From contig QQVD01000004.1 in NCBI GenBank assembly GCA_003388555.1, forward strand, positions 84,069 to 148,068: a stretch of DNA of 64,000 nucleotides, in the 5' to 3' direction. The notes under the pieces were generated by a model. That model made no database searches. It was not told the origin of the DNA and was given only the letters and a program-made list of their open reading frames with translations. The DNA is from Acidobacteriota bacterium (lineage in GTDB: Bacteria > Acidobacteriota > Thermoanaerobaculia > Multivoradales > Multivoraceae). Below, one piece after another: positions 1 to 11,013 of the stretch (positions are counted from its first letter, which is position 1; every line of letters begins with the position of its first letter). The translations under genes were made by a program, and so were the position numbers.

Positions 1-186
1 CGAGTCCTCCCGGGTCGGCTCGAGCAGTTCGATGCGGGTGCCCCCGACCGGCAGCATGGCGACGCGCACGCCCTCCTCGGCGACCTCCTCGATGGCCGCG
101 ACCTCGAGACCGAGATCCTCCCAGAAACGCCGCGCCTCTTCGATCGAGTGCACCGCGATCCCGATGTGATCCACCCCTGCGATCAT
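1..186 (-). CDS. mce: methylmalonyl-CoA epimerase (VOC superfamily), C-terminus cut by window edge
   Basis: Reverse complement reads MIAGVDHIGIAVHSIEEARRFWEDLGLEVAAIEEVAEEGVRVAMLPVGGTRIELLEPTRED; adjacent to meaB. Confidence 0.85.
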   Translation of the reverse strand, partial: MIAGVDHIGIAVHSIEEARRFWEDLGLEVAAIEEVAEEGVRVAMLPVGGTRIELLEPTREDS

Positions 187-221
187 CGAATCCCTCCTTC
201 GTGCTGCGAGATCTCAGGATC

Positions 222-270
222 TCAGTGCTGCCAAGAGCATCAGTGCTGCCAAGAGCGCAGTGCTGCGAGA
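222..270. repeat. 18-bp tandem repeat (tcagtgctgccaagagcR), 2 full copies plus a partial third
   Basis: Direct read: 222-239, 240-257, then cagtgctgcgaga. Confidence 0.85.
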
Positions 271-287
271 CGCCGTTCCGCGCCACG

Positions 288-1274
288 CTATCGCTTCTGA
301 TCGCTGGCGGCGCCGCCGTCGGCCGTCTTCCGGCCGTGCAGCAACGCAGCGGTGATCCGACGGGCTGCGGCATAGGGGTCCTCGCCGGCCTCCACCGCTT
401 CGTCCAGCTCTCCCTGAGCCGATTCGTCGCGCCGCATCATCGCTGCGATCTCCTCCACCACCAGCGCCTCGACCCGTACCCGCAGCTGCTCCCTGCGACG
501 CAGCGTGAACGTTCCACTCTCGCGCAGCCAATCGTGATGTCGCGCCAGCGCCGCCAGCACCTCGTCGATCCCCTCGCCGCGGTGCGCCACGGTCATGACG
601 ATCTCCGGCCGCCGCTGGTCTCGAGGTCCCATGTCGAGCATCGTCTCGAGGTCGCGGCGGGTGCGCTCGGCGCCTTCGAGGTCGGACTTGTTGATCACGA
701 ACAGGTCGGCGACCTCGAGAACCCCGGCCTTGATCGCCTGGATGTCGTCGCCGAGCCCGGGCAGGGTGACCACCGCCACCGTGTCGACCGCGCCGATCAC
801 GTCGACCTCGTCCTGCCCGACCCCGACGGTCTCGACCAGGACCCAGTCGAAGCCGGCACCGTCGAGCAGCGCCACCGCGTCCCGCGTCGCCCCGGCCAGA
901 CCGCCCATCGCACCACGGGTCGCCATCGAGCGGATGTAGACCCCCGGGTCGGTGTAGTGGCGATGCATGCGCACCCGGTCGCCGAGGATCGCGCCGCCCG
1001 AGTAAGGGCTGGTGGGATCGACGGCGAGCACCGCCACCTCGAGGCCGGTTTCGCGCAACGAACCGATCAGCCGGTCGACCAGGGTGCTCTTGCCGGCCCC
1101 CGGGGGGCCGGTGATGCCGACCCGCCGGGCACGCCCCCCGCCGACCGCCCTCAGCAGCTCCCCGCGGCCCGGATCGCGGCTCTCCAGAGCGCTGAGCGCG
1201 CGACCGAGTGCGCGCGGATCGCGCTGCAGCACGCGCTCGACAGGGGGGAGCCGATCCGTCGCCGAAGCGGTCAC
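288..1274 (-). CDS. meaB: methylmalonyl-CoA mutase-associated GTPase MeaB/ArgK
   Basis: GPPGAGKSTLVDRLI, VAVLAVDPTSPYSGGAILGDRVRM, NKSDLEGAERTRRDLE; GTG start at 1274 overlaps the upstream stop (GTGA). Confidence 0.92.
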   Translation of the reverse strand: MTASATDRLPPVERVLQRDPRALGRALSALESRDPGRGELLRAVGGGRARRVGITGPPGAGKSTLVDRLIGSLRETGLEVAVLAVDPTSPYSGGAILGDRVRMHRHYTDPGVYIRSMATRGAMGGLAGATRDAVALLDGAGFDWVLVETVGVGQDEVDVIGAVDTVAVVTLPGLGDDIQAIKAGVLEVADLFVINKSDLEGAERTRRDLETMLDMGPRDQRRPEIVMTVAHRGEGIDEVLAALARHHDWLRESGTFTLRRREQLRVRVEALVVEEIAAMMRRDESAQGELDEAVEAGEDPYAAARRITAALLHGRKTADGGAASDQKR

Positions 1275-3577
1275 TGCCCGCTCTCCCCGCCGGCGCCGGT
1301 GACACTCGGCGCCAGCACGGCGACGCGGGCGCCCTCGTAGTAGTGGGTGAGGATCTGTCGGTAGTCGTGGCCGTAGCGCGCCATGCCGACGGCGCCGACC
1401 TGGCACATGCCGACCCCGTGTCCCCAGCCGCGCCCCTGGAACAGGTAGCCCCCACGGTCATCGAGCCGCTGCATCGAGAAGAGGGTATCGGGGAGATCGA
1501 GCGTCCAGCGAATGGCCAGCCCCTCCAACGCCACCGCTCTACCCGATCTGTCGACGAGGCGCAGCTCGACGACGCGGCCGGAGCGCCCGCGCCGCATCAC
1601 GTCGATGGTGGCGAGGTCGAAGCCGGGAATCCGCTCGGCCACCTGACCACGCAGCTGTTCGAGGCTGCGGAAACGGCTCCAGGTGCCTCGATCTTCGAGC
1701 TCGGGCTCGGCGCGCCAGGGACCCGGCGCCAGCGCGGCGACCAGCCTGCCGGAGCGAACGAAGAGCAGCAGACGGTCGCCGGGAACCACTCGGGTCGACG
1801 CCACCGCCGCCGTCGCACCGCCCTCGCCGGCGGCGAAGAGCAGCAGGTCGTCGGACCGCTCGAGCTCGACCGTCCGCCACACCCGCTCCGAGGCTGCCGA
1901 GTCGCGGCCGTCTTCGGCTTCCGGCGCCGGTCCCGGAGTCAACGTCGCGGTGCGCGCCCGCAACGCGCCCGGCGGCAGCGCCAAGTGCTGCGCCTCGAGG
2001 ACCTCGAGGGCGCCGGTCCGTCGCGCCAGGGCCACGACCAGCCTGGCGCTCGTCACTTCGTCGAGCCGCGAGCCGTGCCCCGCGACTGCCGCCTCCGGCG
2101 CCCCTTCGAGGCCTGCGGTCTCTTCGATCAGGGCGTCGACGAGAGAGACCGCCGGCAACTCGAGGAGCTGGCGCTCCAGCACCAGGTCGAACTGGTCGCC
2201 GATCCACCGGCCGAGGCGCTCGATGCCGTCAGTGGCGCCCTCCGCGGCGGGCCGCGCAGGATCGTCGATCCAGGGAGCCTCGGGGAGCCGCACCGTCCGC
2301 GCCAGGGCCCTGAGATCCTCGATCAGCACCGGCAGCGTCTGCGCCGTGGAGACCGCCGGCGACCGGGCACCGAGCGCCGCCGCGAGGCCGAGCGCGAGGC
2401 CGACCCCGTCCGGCGCCGCGCCCGCCAGCCGGTGCGCGCCTCCCTCGATGCACGGCACGCCGACGAGGTGCAGCCCGTGCCGCTCCGGGAAGACCTGGTC
2501 GACGTCCTCGGTGTGACCGCCGCAGGTCGCGGTGTAGAGCGTCTCGGCGAGCTGGTCGCTGCGCCACAGCACCTCGCCTCGGGTCTCGGCGATCGCCCTA
2601 TCGGTCAGCGGATGCTCGGCGGAGCGGCCGCCATAGACCTGGCAGCGTGGAGTGGCGCAGAGATCGAACCCCTCGCCGGCGAATCCCCCGAGCTGGCTCA
2701 GGGTGTAGGTCCGCGCCGCGATCGCCTGCGCCTTCAGCGCCTCGAGATGCGGGTAGCTCTCCGGCCCCAGCTCCCGTGGCACGACCCCGCGCAGGTACTC
2801 CTCGAGATCGAGTTCGTTGATCAGGTTGATCCGACCGCGCTCGTTGAGGAAGAGCAGCAGGCGCCCGCGGTAGCGAACGCCGTCGACGTCGGCGCCCGAG
2901 GGGTGATCGATCTGCAGCCAAGGTCCGGGGAGCTGGCGCCGCTCTCCGGCGATCTCCAGGTCGAAGCTGCCGACGCCACCGGCGCTCGCCTCGCTGAACA
3001 CCCAGGTGCCCTGCATGCCGCGCAGCGTCAGCCCGTCGCGCAGCCGCTCGGCGGGGTCGCGGCGGGAGAAGGCACCGACCCGTACCCGGAAGAGGCCGGT
3101 CTGGGCGTCGAAGACTACCGATCCCACAACCTCGGTGCCGAGGGCCGCGGAGAGCTCTCCCGCCAGGTCGGCGGCGAGCGACCTCGCCTGACCCTCGTCG
3201 CGCAGCGCCGCAACCTGCACCCGGTAGGTGCGCGCGGCGGCGCCTCCCAGCGCCGGGCGCACGATCGCCGCCGCGTCGAGACGCAGCGGATCGCCCGCGG
3301 ACGGTCGCAGCACCGTGTCGCAGCAGCCGATCCGCCACTGCTCCAGGTCGCTGCGCAGTCCGACGCGAACGACGCCGGGGGCCGCCGCCACCGACTCGGC
3401 GGCGCCACCGGCAGCCGTCCGGTGGCCGGCGAAGGCGCCGCCGGCGAGAGCGAGCAGCAGGACCGCGGGGACCGAGAGCAGGACGATGGGCAGTGGGCCG
3501 GGGCCGTGGTGCCGGCGGCGGACGCTGCCGGGCCGCCCCGACGCTGGGTGCCGGTGTCGGGTGGCGGTTTCGCCCAT
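1271..3577 (-). CDS. SpoIID/LytB-domain protein with SPOR-like domain and N-terminal TM
   Basis: LEEYLRGVVPRELGPESYPHLEALKAQAIAARTYTL and ETLYTATCGGHTED (SpoIID); TYRVQVAALRDEGQARSLAADL...FRVRVGAFSRRDPAERL (SPOR-like). Confidence 0.85.
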   Translation of the reverse strand: MGETATRHRHPASGRPGSVRRRHHGPGPLPIVLLSVPAVLLLALAGGAFAGHRTAAGGAAESVAAAPGVVRVGLRSDLEQWRIGCCDTVLRPSAGDPLRLDAAAIVRPALGGAAARTYRVQVAALRDEGQARSLAADLAGELSAALGTEVVGSVVFDAQTGLFRVRVGAFSRRDPAERLRDGLTLRGMQGTWVFSEASAGGVGSFDLEIAGERRQLPGPWLQIDHPSGADVDGVRYRGRLLLFLNERGRINLINELDLEEYLRGVVPRELGPESYPHLEALKAQAIAARTYTLSQLGGFAGEGFDLCATPRCQVYGGRSAEHPLTDRAIAETRGEVLWRSDQLAETLYTATCGGHTEDVDQVFPERHGLHLVGVPCIEGGAHRLAGAAPDGVGLALGLAAALGARSPAVSTAQTLPVLIEDLRALARTVRLPEAPWIDDPARPAAEGATDGIERLGRWIGDQFDLVLERQLLELPAVSLVDALIEETAGLEGAPEAAVAGHGSRLDEVTSARLVVALARRTGALEVLEAQHLALPPGALRARTATLTPGPAPEAEDGRDSAASERVWRTVELERSDDLLLFAAGEGGATAAVASTRVVPGDRLLLFVRSGRLVAALAPGPWRAEPELEDRGTWSRFRSLEQLRGQVAERIPGFDLATIDVMRRGRSGRVVELRLVDRSGRAVALEGLAIRWTLDLPDTLFSMQRLDDRGGYLFQGRGWGHGVGMCQVGAVGMARYGHDYRQILTHYYEGARVAVLAPSVTGAGGESGQ

Positions 3578-3587
3578 GCGCCGGTCC

Positions 3588-4412
3588 TCAGGTGCGCAGC
3601 TGGTGCATGCGGATCTCACGGCGGTAGTCGCGCACGCTGTCGAGAAGCACCGGACGCGCCATCTCGAAGAGGCGGCTGAGCAGCGGCGCGCCGATGCGCT
3701 GTTCGAGAGTCACCGCGATCGCCGCGTCGTCCGGCGGGTCCGCGGCACGGTCGAGGCTGCGCTGAGGTCGCGCAGACGGAGCCTCGAGCGCGAAGTTGGT
3801 GGTGAACAGGGTCGGCAGGCGCCGCGCGTAGCGGGTATTGACGATCAGATAGAGCAGATCGCGGACGAACGGCGTCGGCTTCTGCGCTCCGAGCTCGTCG
3901 AGCACCAGGACGTCGACGCTGCCGAGTGGATCGAGCAGCTGGCGCCGCGACTCCTCGCTCGTCGGGTCGAACGAGACCTGCATGCGATGCACCAGGGTGG
4001 TGAAGTCGACGAACCGGCCCGGCAGTCCGAAGCGACGCACCAGCTCGCGCAGGACAGCCACCGCGAGGTGGGTCTTGCCGACCCCGACGCGACCGACGAA
4101 GAGCAGACCGGACTGGCAGAAGGTGCCATCGCTGGCGAGGAAACCCTCGACGTACGACTGACAGGTCGCTCGCGCCCTGACCAGCTCTTCGCCGGCGACG
4201 CCGCCGTCGGCGACCAGGAAGTTCTCGAGCGTGCACTGCCGGTAGCGCTCGGGGATCCCGGTCTCTTCGAGCAGGCGCTCGCCTCGTTGCCTTCCACGGC
4301 AGTCACAGGGCCGGGCGGAGCCGCTGTCGAGACCGTCGTCCGGGGCCCTCGACACGATCCAGCCGCGGTCGCGACAGACGGTACAACGGTAGCGCGCCGG
4401 GGCATCGAGCAT
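3588..4412 (-). CDS. DnaC/IstB-like AAA+ ATPase with N-terminal Cys cluster
   Basis: GLLFVGRVGVGKTHLAVAVLRELVRR, VDVLVLDELGAQKPTPFVRDLLYLIVNTRY; N-terminal CTVCRDRGW...CDC. Confidence 0.85.
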   Translation of the reverse strand: MLDAPARYRCTVCRDRGWIVSRAPDDGLDSGSARPCDCRGRQRGERLLEETGIPERYRQCTLENFLVADGGVAGEELVRARATCQSYVEGFLASDGTFCQSGLLFVGRVGVGKTHLAVAVLRELVRRFGLPGRFVDFTTLVHRMQVSFDPTSEESRRQLLDPLGSVDVLVLDELGAQKPTPFVRDLLYLIVNTRYARRLPTLFTTNFALEAPSARPQRSLDRAADPPDDAAIAVTLEQRIGAPLLSRLFEMARPVLLDSVRDYRREIRMHQLRT

Positions 4413-4471
4413 CGCGCGATGCTACCAGGGGTGGCGCCGCGAGGATGCCCTTCCGCAGTCGCTGCGACGGC

Positions 4472-4876
4472 TCAGGACTCGTCGCTCTCGGAATCGTCCG
4501 ACAGCGGCACCAGCGGGCCGCGGGTGATGCGCACCAGGGCGTGGGTGTGCTGCACGGTGGCCGTCACCGACCGGTTCCGCATCGCCTCGACCGCCCGATC
4601 CCTTTCAGCCTTCAGACGCTCGAGCTCGTCCTGGAGCCGCAGGATCACCTCGACTCCGGCCAGGTTGACCCCCATGTCGCGAGTCAGGGTGAGGATCGCC
4701 TCGAGCCGCTTGAGCGACGGCTCGTCGTACAGCCTGGTGTTGCCCTTGCTGCGTGGCGGATCGAGCAGACCCTCTCGCTCGTACAGACGCAGGGTCTGGG
4801 GGTGGATGTCGTAGCGCTCGGCCACGGCGCTGATCATGATCGTGCCGCCGCGCCGGTTGTCGCCTCGGGTGGCCAT
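4472..4876 (-). CDS. hspR: MerR-family heat-shock repressor, HspR-like
   Basis: ISAVAERYDIHPQTLRLYEREGLLDPPRSKGNTRLYDEPSLKRLEAILTLTRDMGVNLAGVEVIL; downstream of dnaK. Confidence 0.88.
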   Translation of the reverse strand: MATRGDNRRGGTIMISAVAERYDIHPQTLRLYEREGLLDPPRSKGNTRLYDEPSLKRLEAILTLTRDMGVNLAGVEVILRLQDELERLKAERDRAVEAMRNRSVTATVQHTHALVRITRGPLVPLSDDSESDES

Positions 4877-4900
4877 CGCTTCACTCCTCGCCGAAGGCTA

Positions 4901-4954
4901 CCGCGACCCGCGCCCCGCCGGGCCTGGACTGCCGGCGCGGGACACGGGTCGCGG
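4901..4954. other. long GC-rich hairpin in dnaK-hspR spacer
   Basis: Perfect 9-bp inverted repeat CCGCGACCC (4901-4909)/GGGTCGCGG (4946-4954) with inner GCGCC/GGCGC. Confidence 0.7.
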
Positions 4955-4960
4955 ATCGGC

Positions 4961-6868
<1,908 letters not shown>

Positions 6869-7219
6869 CTGTTCTCCTTGGATTCCGGGTCGATTCGAGA
6901 ATCGGTGAGGACTCGGGCCCTTTGGGGTGGTGCGGCCCGTGGCAACGAGGCGCGACCTGGTGGACTCCGTCCGGGGTTGTTTCGTGGTCTTGTGCCGATC
7001 TCCCCGTCGCCGGCCCTGACGCCGGACCCGAGTCCGCCGTCGGCGCGCGGTGACGGGAGTACCGACCGCCATCCGACCTGCGTGTGGACCTCGTGGCCGG
7101 CGCCGCGCGCTGGCCGTCTCGGAGCAGCGACTCCCTGGTCGCTGGCTGGCCCACCGGATCTCCGCCAGATTCCCTGGACCGCAGCCGCGGTCCCAGAGGA
7201 GGCCGATCGATCCGGCCGA

Positions 7220-7248
7220 AGGTTAGATGCTTAGCGAACTACAGTCAA
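7220..7248 (-). promoter_or_regulatory. candidate sigma-70-type promoter for dnaK
   Basis: Minus strand TTGACT-N17-TAACCT (-35 at 7243-7248, -10 at 7220-7225) in a locally AT-richer patch. Confidence 0.4.
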
Positions 7249-7310
7249 GTCCGCCATCGCATGGATATTACAGTCTTCGACTAAGGTTTATTCCGCCGCG
7301 GCCACATCGC

Positions 7311-9119
7311 TCAGTCGAGCAGCACGACCGGCGCACTCCCGGGGCGTGCGTCGGGCTGGACGTACTTCGGATTGAGCAGGAAGTCGTCGACCACGGAGGC
7401 TGTCGCCGGCGGCAGCGGGGTGGAGATCTCGGCCTCGGACCCGGCCTCGAGCCGATAGCCCGAGCCCTCGAGCTGGTAGGCGACCCGACGGCCGTCGGCG
7501 GTCTGGAGGTCCTCCTCCGAGCACAGGTCGAGATCGACCAGGACCTCGAGATCGTCCGGGTACGTCCCGTAGACGAGGTGGTACGTGCGCAGCGCCTGGG
7601 CCAGCTTGGCGGTCGTCCGCCCCCAGGCCACCCTGCCTGCGATCTCTCCGAGCTCGCCCGTCTCGGAGACGCCGGGGACCGGTTGCAGCGAGCTGGATTC
7701 ACCAGCGACATGGCGGACCAGGAGCGCCAGCAGCAGCAACGCCAGGAAGCGCACCCCCCAGAGGTTGATCAGCCCCGCGAGGTGCTGGCCTTCGGCCGAC
7801 GCGCCGGGGTCGCCAGAGGGTGCGTAGGGGTCGTCCGCCGGGCCGTAGTCGTCGTCGGCCACGTCGTCCTGCACCAGCTCGCCCTCGACCACCAGCGGCC
7901 CGGATCCGAAGGTCGACCCCAGGTCGAGATCCGACCCTCCGCGGAGCAGCTCCTCGAGCGGCTCGTCGTCCAGCGGACCGTCGTCGAGGAGCGCTGGCGA
8001 GGCCTCCCTGGTGATCTCGACGTCGAGCGGACGTTTCGGCAGCTCGACCGCCAGCGGTCCGGCATCGAGGTCCGGTGGGGCCTCGAGCAGAGAGCCCAGC
8101 TGCCCGTCGTCGCCCAGCGACAGGAGCGAGTCCGCCGGCTCCTCGTCCGAGGCCGCGTCCACCGGGGCCGACTCCGGTGGTGACATCGGTACGGCGGACG
8201 GCTGCTCGTCGTCGAGCGGCTCGGCACGAACGCCGGACTCGGGCGTCTTCGCCGCGTCTCTGGCCACCGCCGGCGCCACCGGGGCGCTCTGCTTGGCCTG
8301 CGGACGGCGCCCGCGCGCACGGCCCTCACCGCTGAACTGGCGCTGCAGCAGACCGACGTAGGCGAGGTAGTGCAGCGCGAAACGAACCTGCCAGCCCTGC
8401 CTCGCGCCGTTCGGGATGAGCTCGCGGGTGCGGGTGCCCGAGCGCACGCGACGCATCACCTCGAGCTCCAGAGGCGTCAACAGGTGCACCTTCAGATCGT
8501 GATCGAAAGAGTCCTTGGAGGTGCGCTGGCGGAAACGTCCCTCGGCGTCGTCCGCCACCGTGTAGCCGCAGTCGAAGTCGGGCTCCAACGCGCCGAGAGG
8601 ACCGGCGACCCCCAGCTCCTCCACCGAGCGCAGCAGCAGCTCGCCGACGGTGAGGGGAACGACGCCGGACTGGAACGGGCTCTCGCCCCCCTCGACCCAC
8701 TGCAGCACGCCCTCCTGCCAGCGCAGCAGCTGCAGGCTGTGACGCAGTATCTGTTCGCGCACGCAGTCGAGTACCACGTGGCGCTCGAGCTTGCCGGCGG
8801 CGATCAGGGACTCCGAGATCAGCTGAGCATCGTCGCCGCGGGCCCGGGCGATCTCTCGGAAGGCCTCGGGCGCCAGCAGCCCACGCTGGGCGAGCACGTC
8901 CGAGAGCACCTCTTCCATGGTGCGGTTCATCGCATCGGCGGCGACGATGTCTCCCTTGCGGAAGGTGAGCGAAACCAGGTCGTCCTCGCCCTGCACCGCG
9001 AGCAGCCCGCTGGCATCGCTGCCGCCGAGGGAACGCAGGATCAGCACCAGTTGCGTCGGATCGACCGACTGCTCGAAGCTGGCGACGCTCAGCGGTGCGG
9101 GGACTTCGTGCGGGCTCAT
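7311..9119 (-). CDS. DUF4388-type (PATAN-like) domain protein with acidic linker and C-terminal TM
   Basis: N-terminal DPTQLVLILRSLGGSDASGLLAVQGEDDLVSLTFRKGDIVAADAMN; TM GLINLWGVRFLALLLLALLVRHVAG. Confidence 0.7.
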   Translation of the reverse strand: MSPHEVPAPLSVASFEQSVDPTQLVLILRSLGGSDASGLLAVQGEDDLVSLTFRKGDIVAADAMNRTMEEVLSDVLAQRGLLAPEAFREIARARGDDAQLISESLIAAGKLERHVVLDCVREQILRHSLQLLRWQEGVLQWVEGGESPFQSGVVPLTVGELLLRSVEELGVAGPLGALEPDFDCGYTVADDAEGRFRQRTSKDSFDHDLKVHLLTPLELEVMRRVRSGTRTRELIPNGARQGWQVRFALHYLAYVGLLQRQFSGEGRARGRRPQAKQSAPVAPAVARDAAKTPESGVRAEPLDDEQPSAVPMSPPESAPVDAASDEEPADSLLSLGDDGQLGSLLEAPPDLDAGPLAVELPKRPLDVEITREASPALLDDGPLDDEPLEELLRGGSDLDLGSTFGSGPLVVEGELVQDDVADDDYGPADDPYAPSGDPGASAEGQHLAGLINLWGVRFLALLLLALLVRHVAGESSSLQPVPGVSETGELGEIAGRVAWGRTTAKLAQALRTYHLVYGTYPDDLEVLVDLDLCSEEDLQTADGRRVAYQLEGSGYRLEAGSEAEISTPLPPATASVVDDFLLNPKYVQPDARPGSAPVVLLD

Positions 9120-9123
9120 CGGC

Positions 9124-10983
9124 TCAACCTCGCCGCCACCAGCCGAAGGCCAGGAATCCGACCGCACCGAGCAGTGCCGTCCACTGGACCAGGGGGTAGA
9201 CCGGCTGCTGCGCGATCGGCAGAGGGAGCAGTTGCAGCCGTGACGCCATCGCCGCGAGCAGCAGCGCCACCGGCACGAACAGCTCCAGGAACGCCCGCCA
9301 GCCGTCGCCGGAATCCACCGCCACCGCACCGGGCACCAGGCGTCTCGCGGCGCGTTCGATCCACAGCTCCCGGCCGGCGACCGGTTCACGACGCATTCCG
9401 ATACGGCCGGCGCGCAGCCATCGCACCAGCGGGCCGAGCAGGATGACCAGCAACGCGACGCCGAGCGGACGCTGCAGCGCCGTCCAGGCATCCGCGGCAT
9501 CGAGACGGTCGGCGGAGCGCCCGCTCAGCTCGGCCCGGATCTCCGGCCCACGCTCGAGGCCGCCCCACACGCCGACGAAGGGCACGTCTTCGTCGCTCCA
9601 GCGGGCAAAGCTCTCCGGGTCGGCGCTGCGGCCCGCATCGCGGGCGCGCGTGGCACTGCGGAACTCGAGCAGCTCGTCGTAGCTGGCGGCGAGGTTGTAC
9701 TGCGCCGCGGCGGCGCTGCCGCCCTCCTCTGCCGCGTCCTGCAGGAAGCGGATCGCAGGCACGTACTCGCCGCGCACCAGGTGGAAGAGACCGAGGTTGT
9801 TCAGTGCCGGGCCGTTGTTCGATTCGGCGTCGACGACCGCGGCGTAGAGCGGCCGCGCCACGTCGTCCTGTCCGAGGCGCTGGTGCACGTCGGCGGTGAG
9901 GTGGCGCACCGCGACGCTCGCCGGCAGTGCGCGCGACAGCTCGGCGAGCTGTTCGAAGAAGGTCCCCCGCAGGGCGCCGCGCTCGATGTCTTCGATCACC
10001 GCCAGCGCGGGATCGGTCTCGTCGGCCAGGCTGGCGTGGCCGAGCAGCACGACGGCCGGGAGCACGGTCAGCGAGACCACGGCGAGGCAGATCACCGAGC
10101 GCACGCTGAAGGTCGCGTAGCCCCAGAGCAGGATCGCCCACAGCAGCGACAACCAGAGCCATCCGGCCGGCAGCAGAGCCGGCCAGGCAAGCAGGGCGAT
10201 GCCGAGCAGTCCGGCTGCCGCCGCCGGCAGGAAGGAACCGCTGGCGATGCGCAGGTCGCGCAGCAGCACTGAGCCCTTCATCGCCATCAGCAGGGCCAGG
10301 AAGAGGACACCGGTGACCTGGAGAGCGGCCGCGACCCAGGCCATCAGGTTGCGCCAGACCGTCGGGCGAGCGCCCTCGTCGAACAGCAAGGATCCGAAGC
10401 CACCCAGCGCCGCCCACGACGCAGCGAGTGGCCGACCGCCCTCGGCGTAGACCCGCGACCGCGCGAAGCCGAGGGCGCGGTTCGAAGGATCGAAGCGCTG
10501 CGCCGAAGCGAGCGCCCTCGCGGCGCGGTCGTGTGAATCGCTACGCGCCGCCTCGACCGCGCGCTGCATCGCGACCGCGGCGAGATCGGGCATGCGCTGG
10601 AAGCCGAGCTCGGACGCCGTGCGGATCAGGTCCTCCTCGGCGGCGATCATCTGCTCGGAGTCACCCTGGAGCAGCGAGCTGTTCCACAGCAGCCACTGAT
10701 CCTGCAGACGCGACAGCGCCTGCTGCACCGAGGGGTTCAGGCGCAGCGGCTGCCCCGTGGACGCCTCTCCCTGACCGGCGGCGTCTACCGCGGCGCCGGA
10801 GAGCCAGGCGAGGAGTAGCAGCGCCGACGCACGCAGGCAGGGTCGTCGGCGACTCGACGGCCGCGTCCGGGCCGGACCGGCGGCCGACGCGCCGCCGCCT
10901 GGTCCTCCGGCTCTCCCGGCCGCTCCGCGCCCTTCGTGCACTGCCGGCTCACCCCACGGGGATCCGCGGCCGCACCGCCGCAC
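9124..10983 (-). CDS. TPR-containing multi-pass membrane protein; start uncertain
   Basis: Signal/TM segments plus NGPALNNLGLFHLVRGEYVPAIRFLQDAAEEGGSAAAAQYNLAASYDEL. Confidence 0.7.
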   Translation of the reverse strand: MRRCGRGSPWGEPAVHEGRGAAGRAGGPGGGASAAGPARTRPSSRRRPCLRASALLLLAWLSGAAVDAAGQGEASTGQPLRLNPSVQQALSRLQDQWLLWNSSLLQGDSEQMIAAEEDLIRTASELGFQRMPDLAAVAMQRAVEAARSDSHDRAARALASAQRFDPSNRALGFARSRVYAEGGRPLAASWAALGGFGSLLFDEGARPTVWRNLMAWVAAALQVTGVLFLALLMAMKGSVLLRDLRIASGSFLPAAAAGLLGIALLAWPALLPAGWLWLSLLWAILLWGYATFSVRSVICLAVVSLTVLPAVVLLGHASLADETDPALAVIEDIERGALRGTFFEQLAELSRALPASVAVRHLTADVHQRLGQDDVARPLYAAVVDAESNNGPALNNLGLFHLVRGEYVPAIRFLQDAAEEGGSAAAAQYNLAASYDELLEFRSATRARDAGRSADPESFARWSDEDVPFVGVWGGLERGPEIRAELSGRSADRLDAADAWTALQRPLGVALLVILLGPLVRWLRAGRIGMRREPVAGRELWIERAARRLVPGAVAVDSGDGWRAFLELFVPVALLLAAMASRLQLLPLPIAQQPVYPLVQWTALLGAVGFLAFGWWRRG

Positions 10984-11013
10984 CGGGCGGCACCGGGTGC
11001 TGCCGGGTGGTGC

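Noticed and set aside
1271-3577. Evidence of endosporulation from the SpoIID domain
   Set aside because: SpoIID/LytB domains are widespread in non-sporulating bacteria; no other sporulation genes in the window.
1208-3679. 823-aa plus-strand ORF antisense to the SpoIID-domain gene
   Set aside because: SpoIID and SPOR motifs are on the minus strand; the plus-strand product lacks motifs.
3588-4412. IstB of an IS21-type mobile element
   Set aside because: No IstA transposase or terminal inverted repeats nearby; N-terminal Cys cluster and operon context favour a chromosomal DnaC-like loader.
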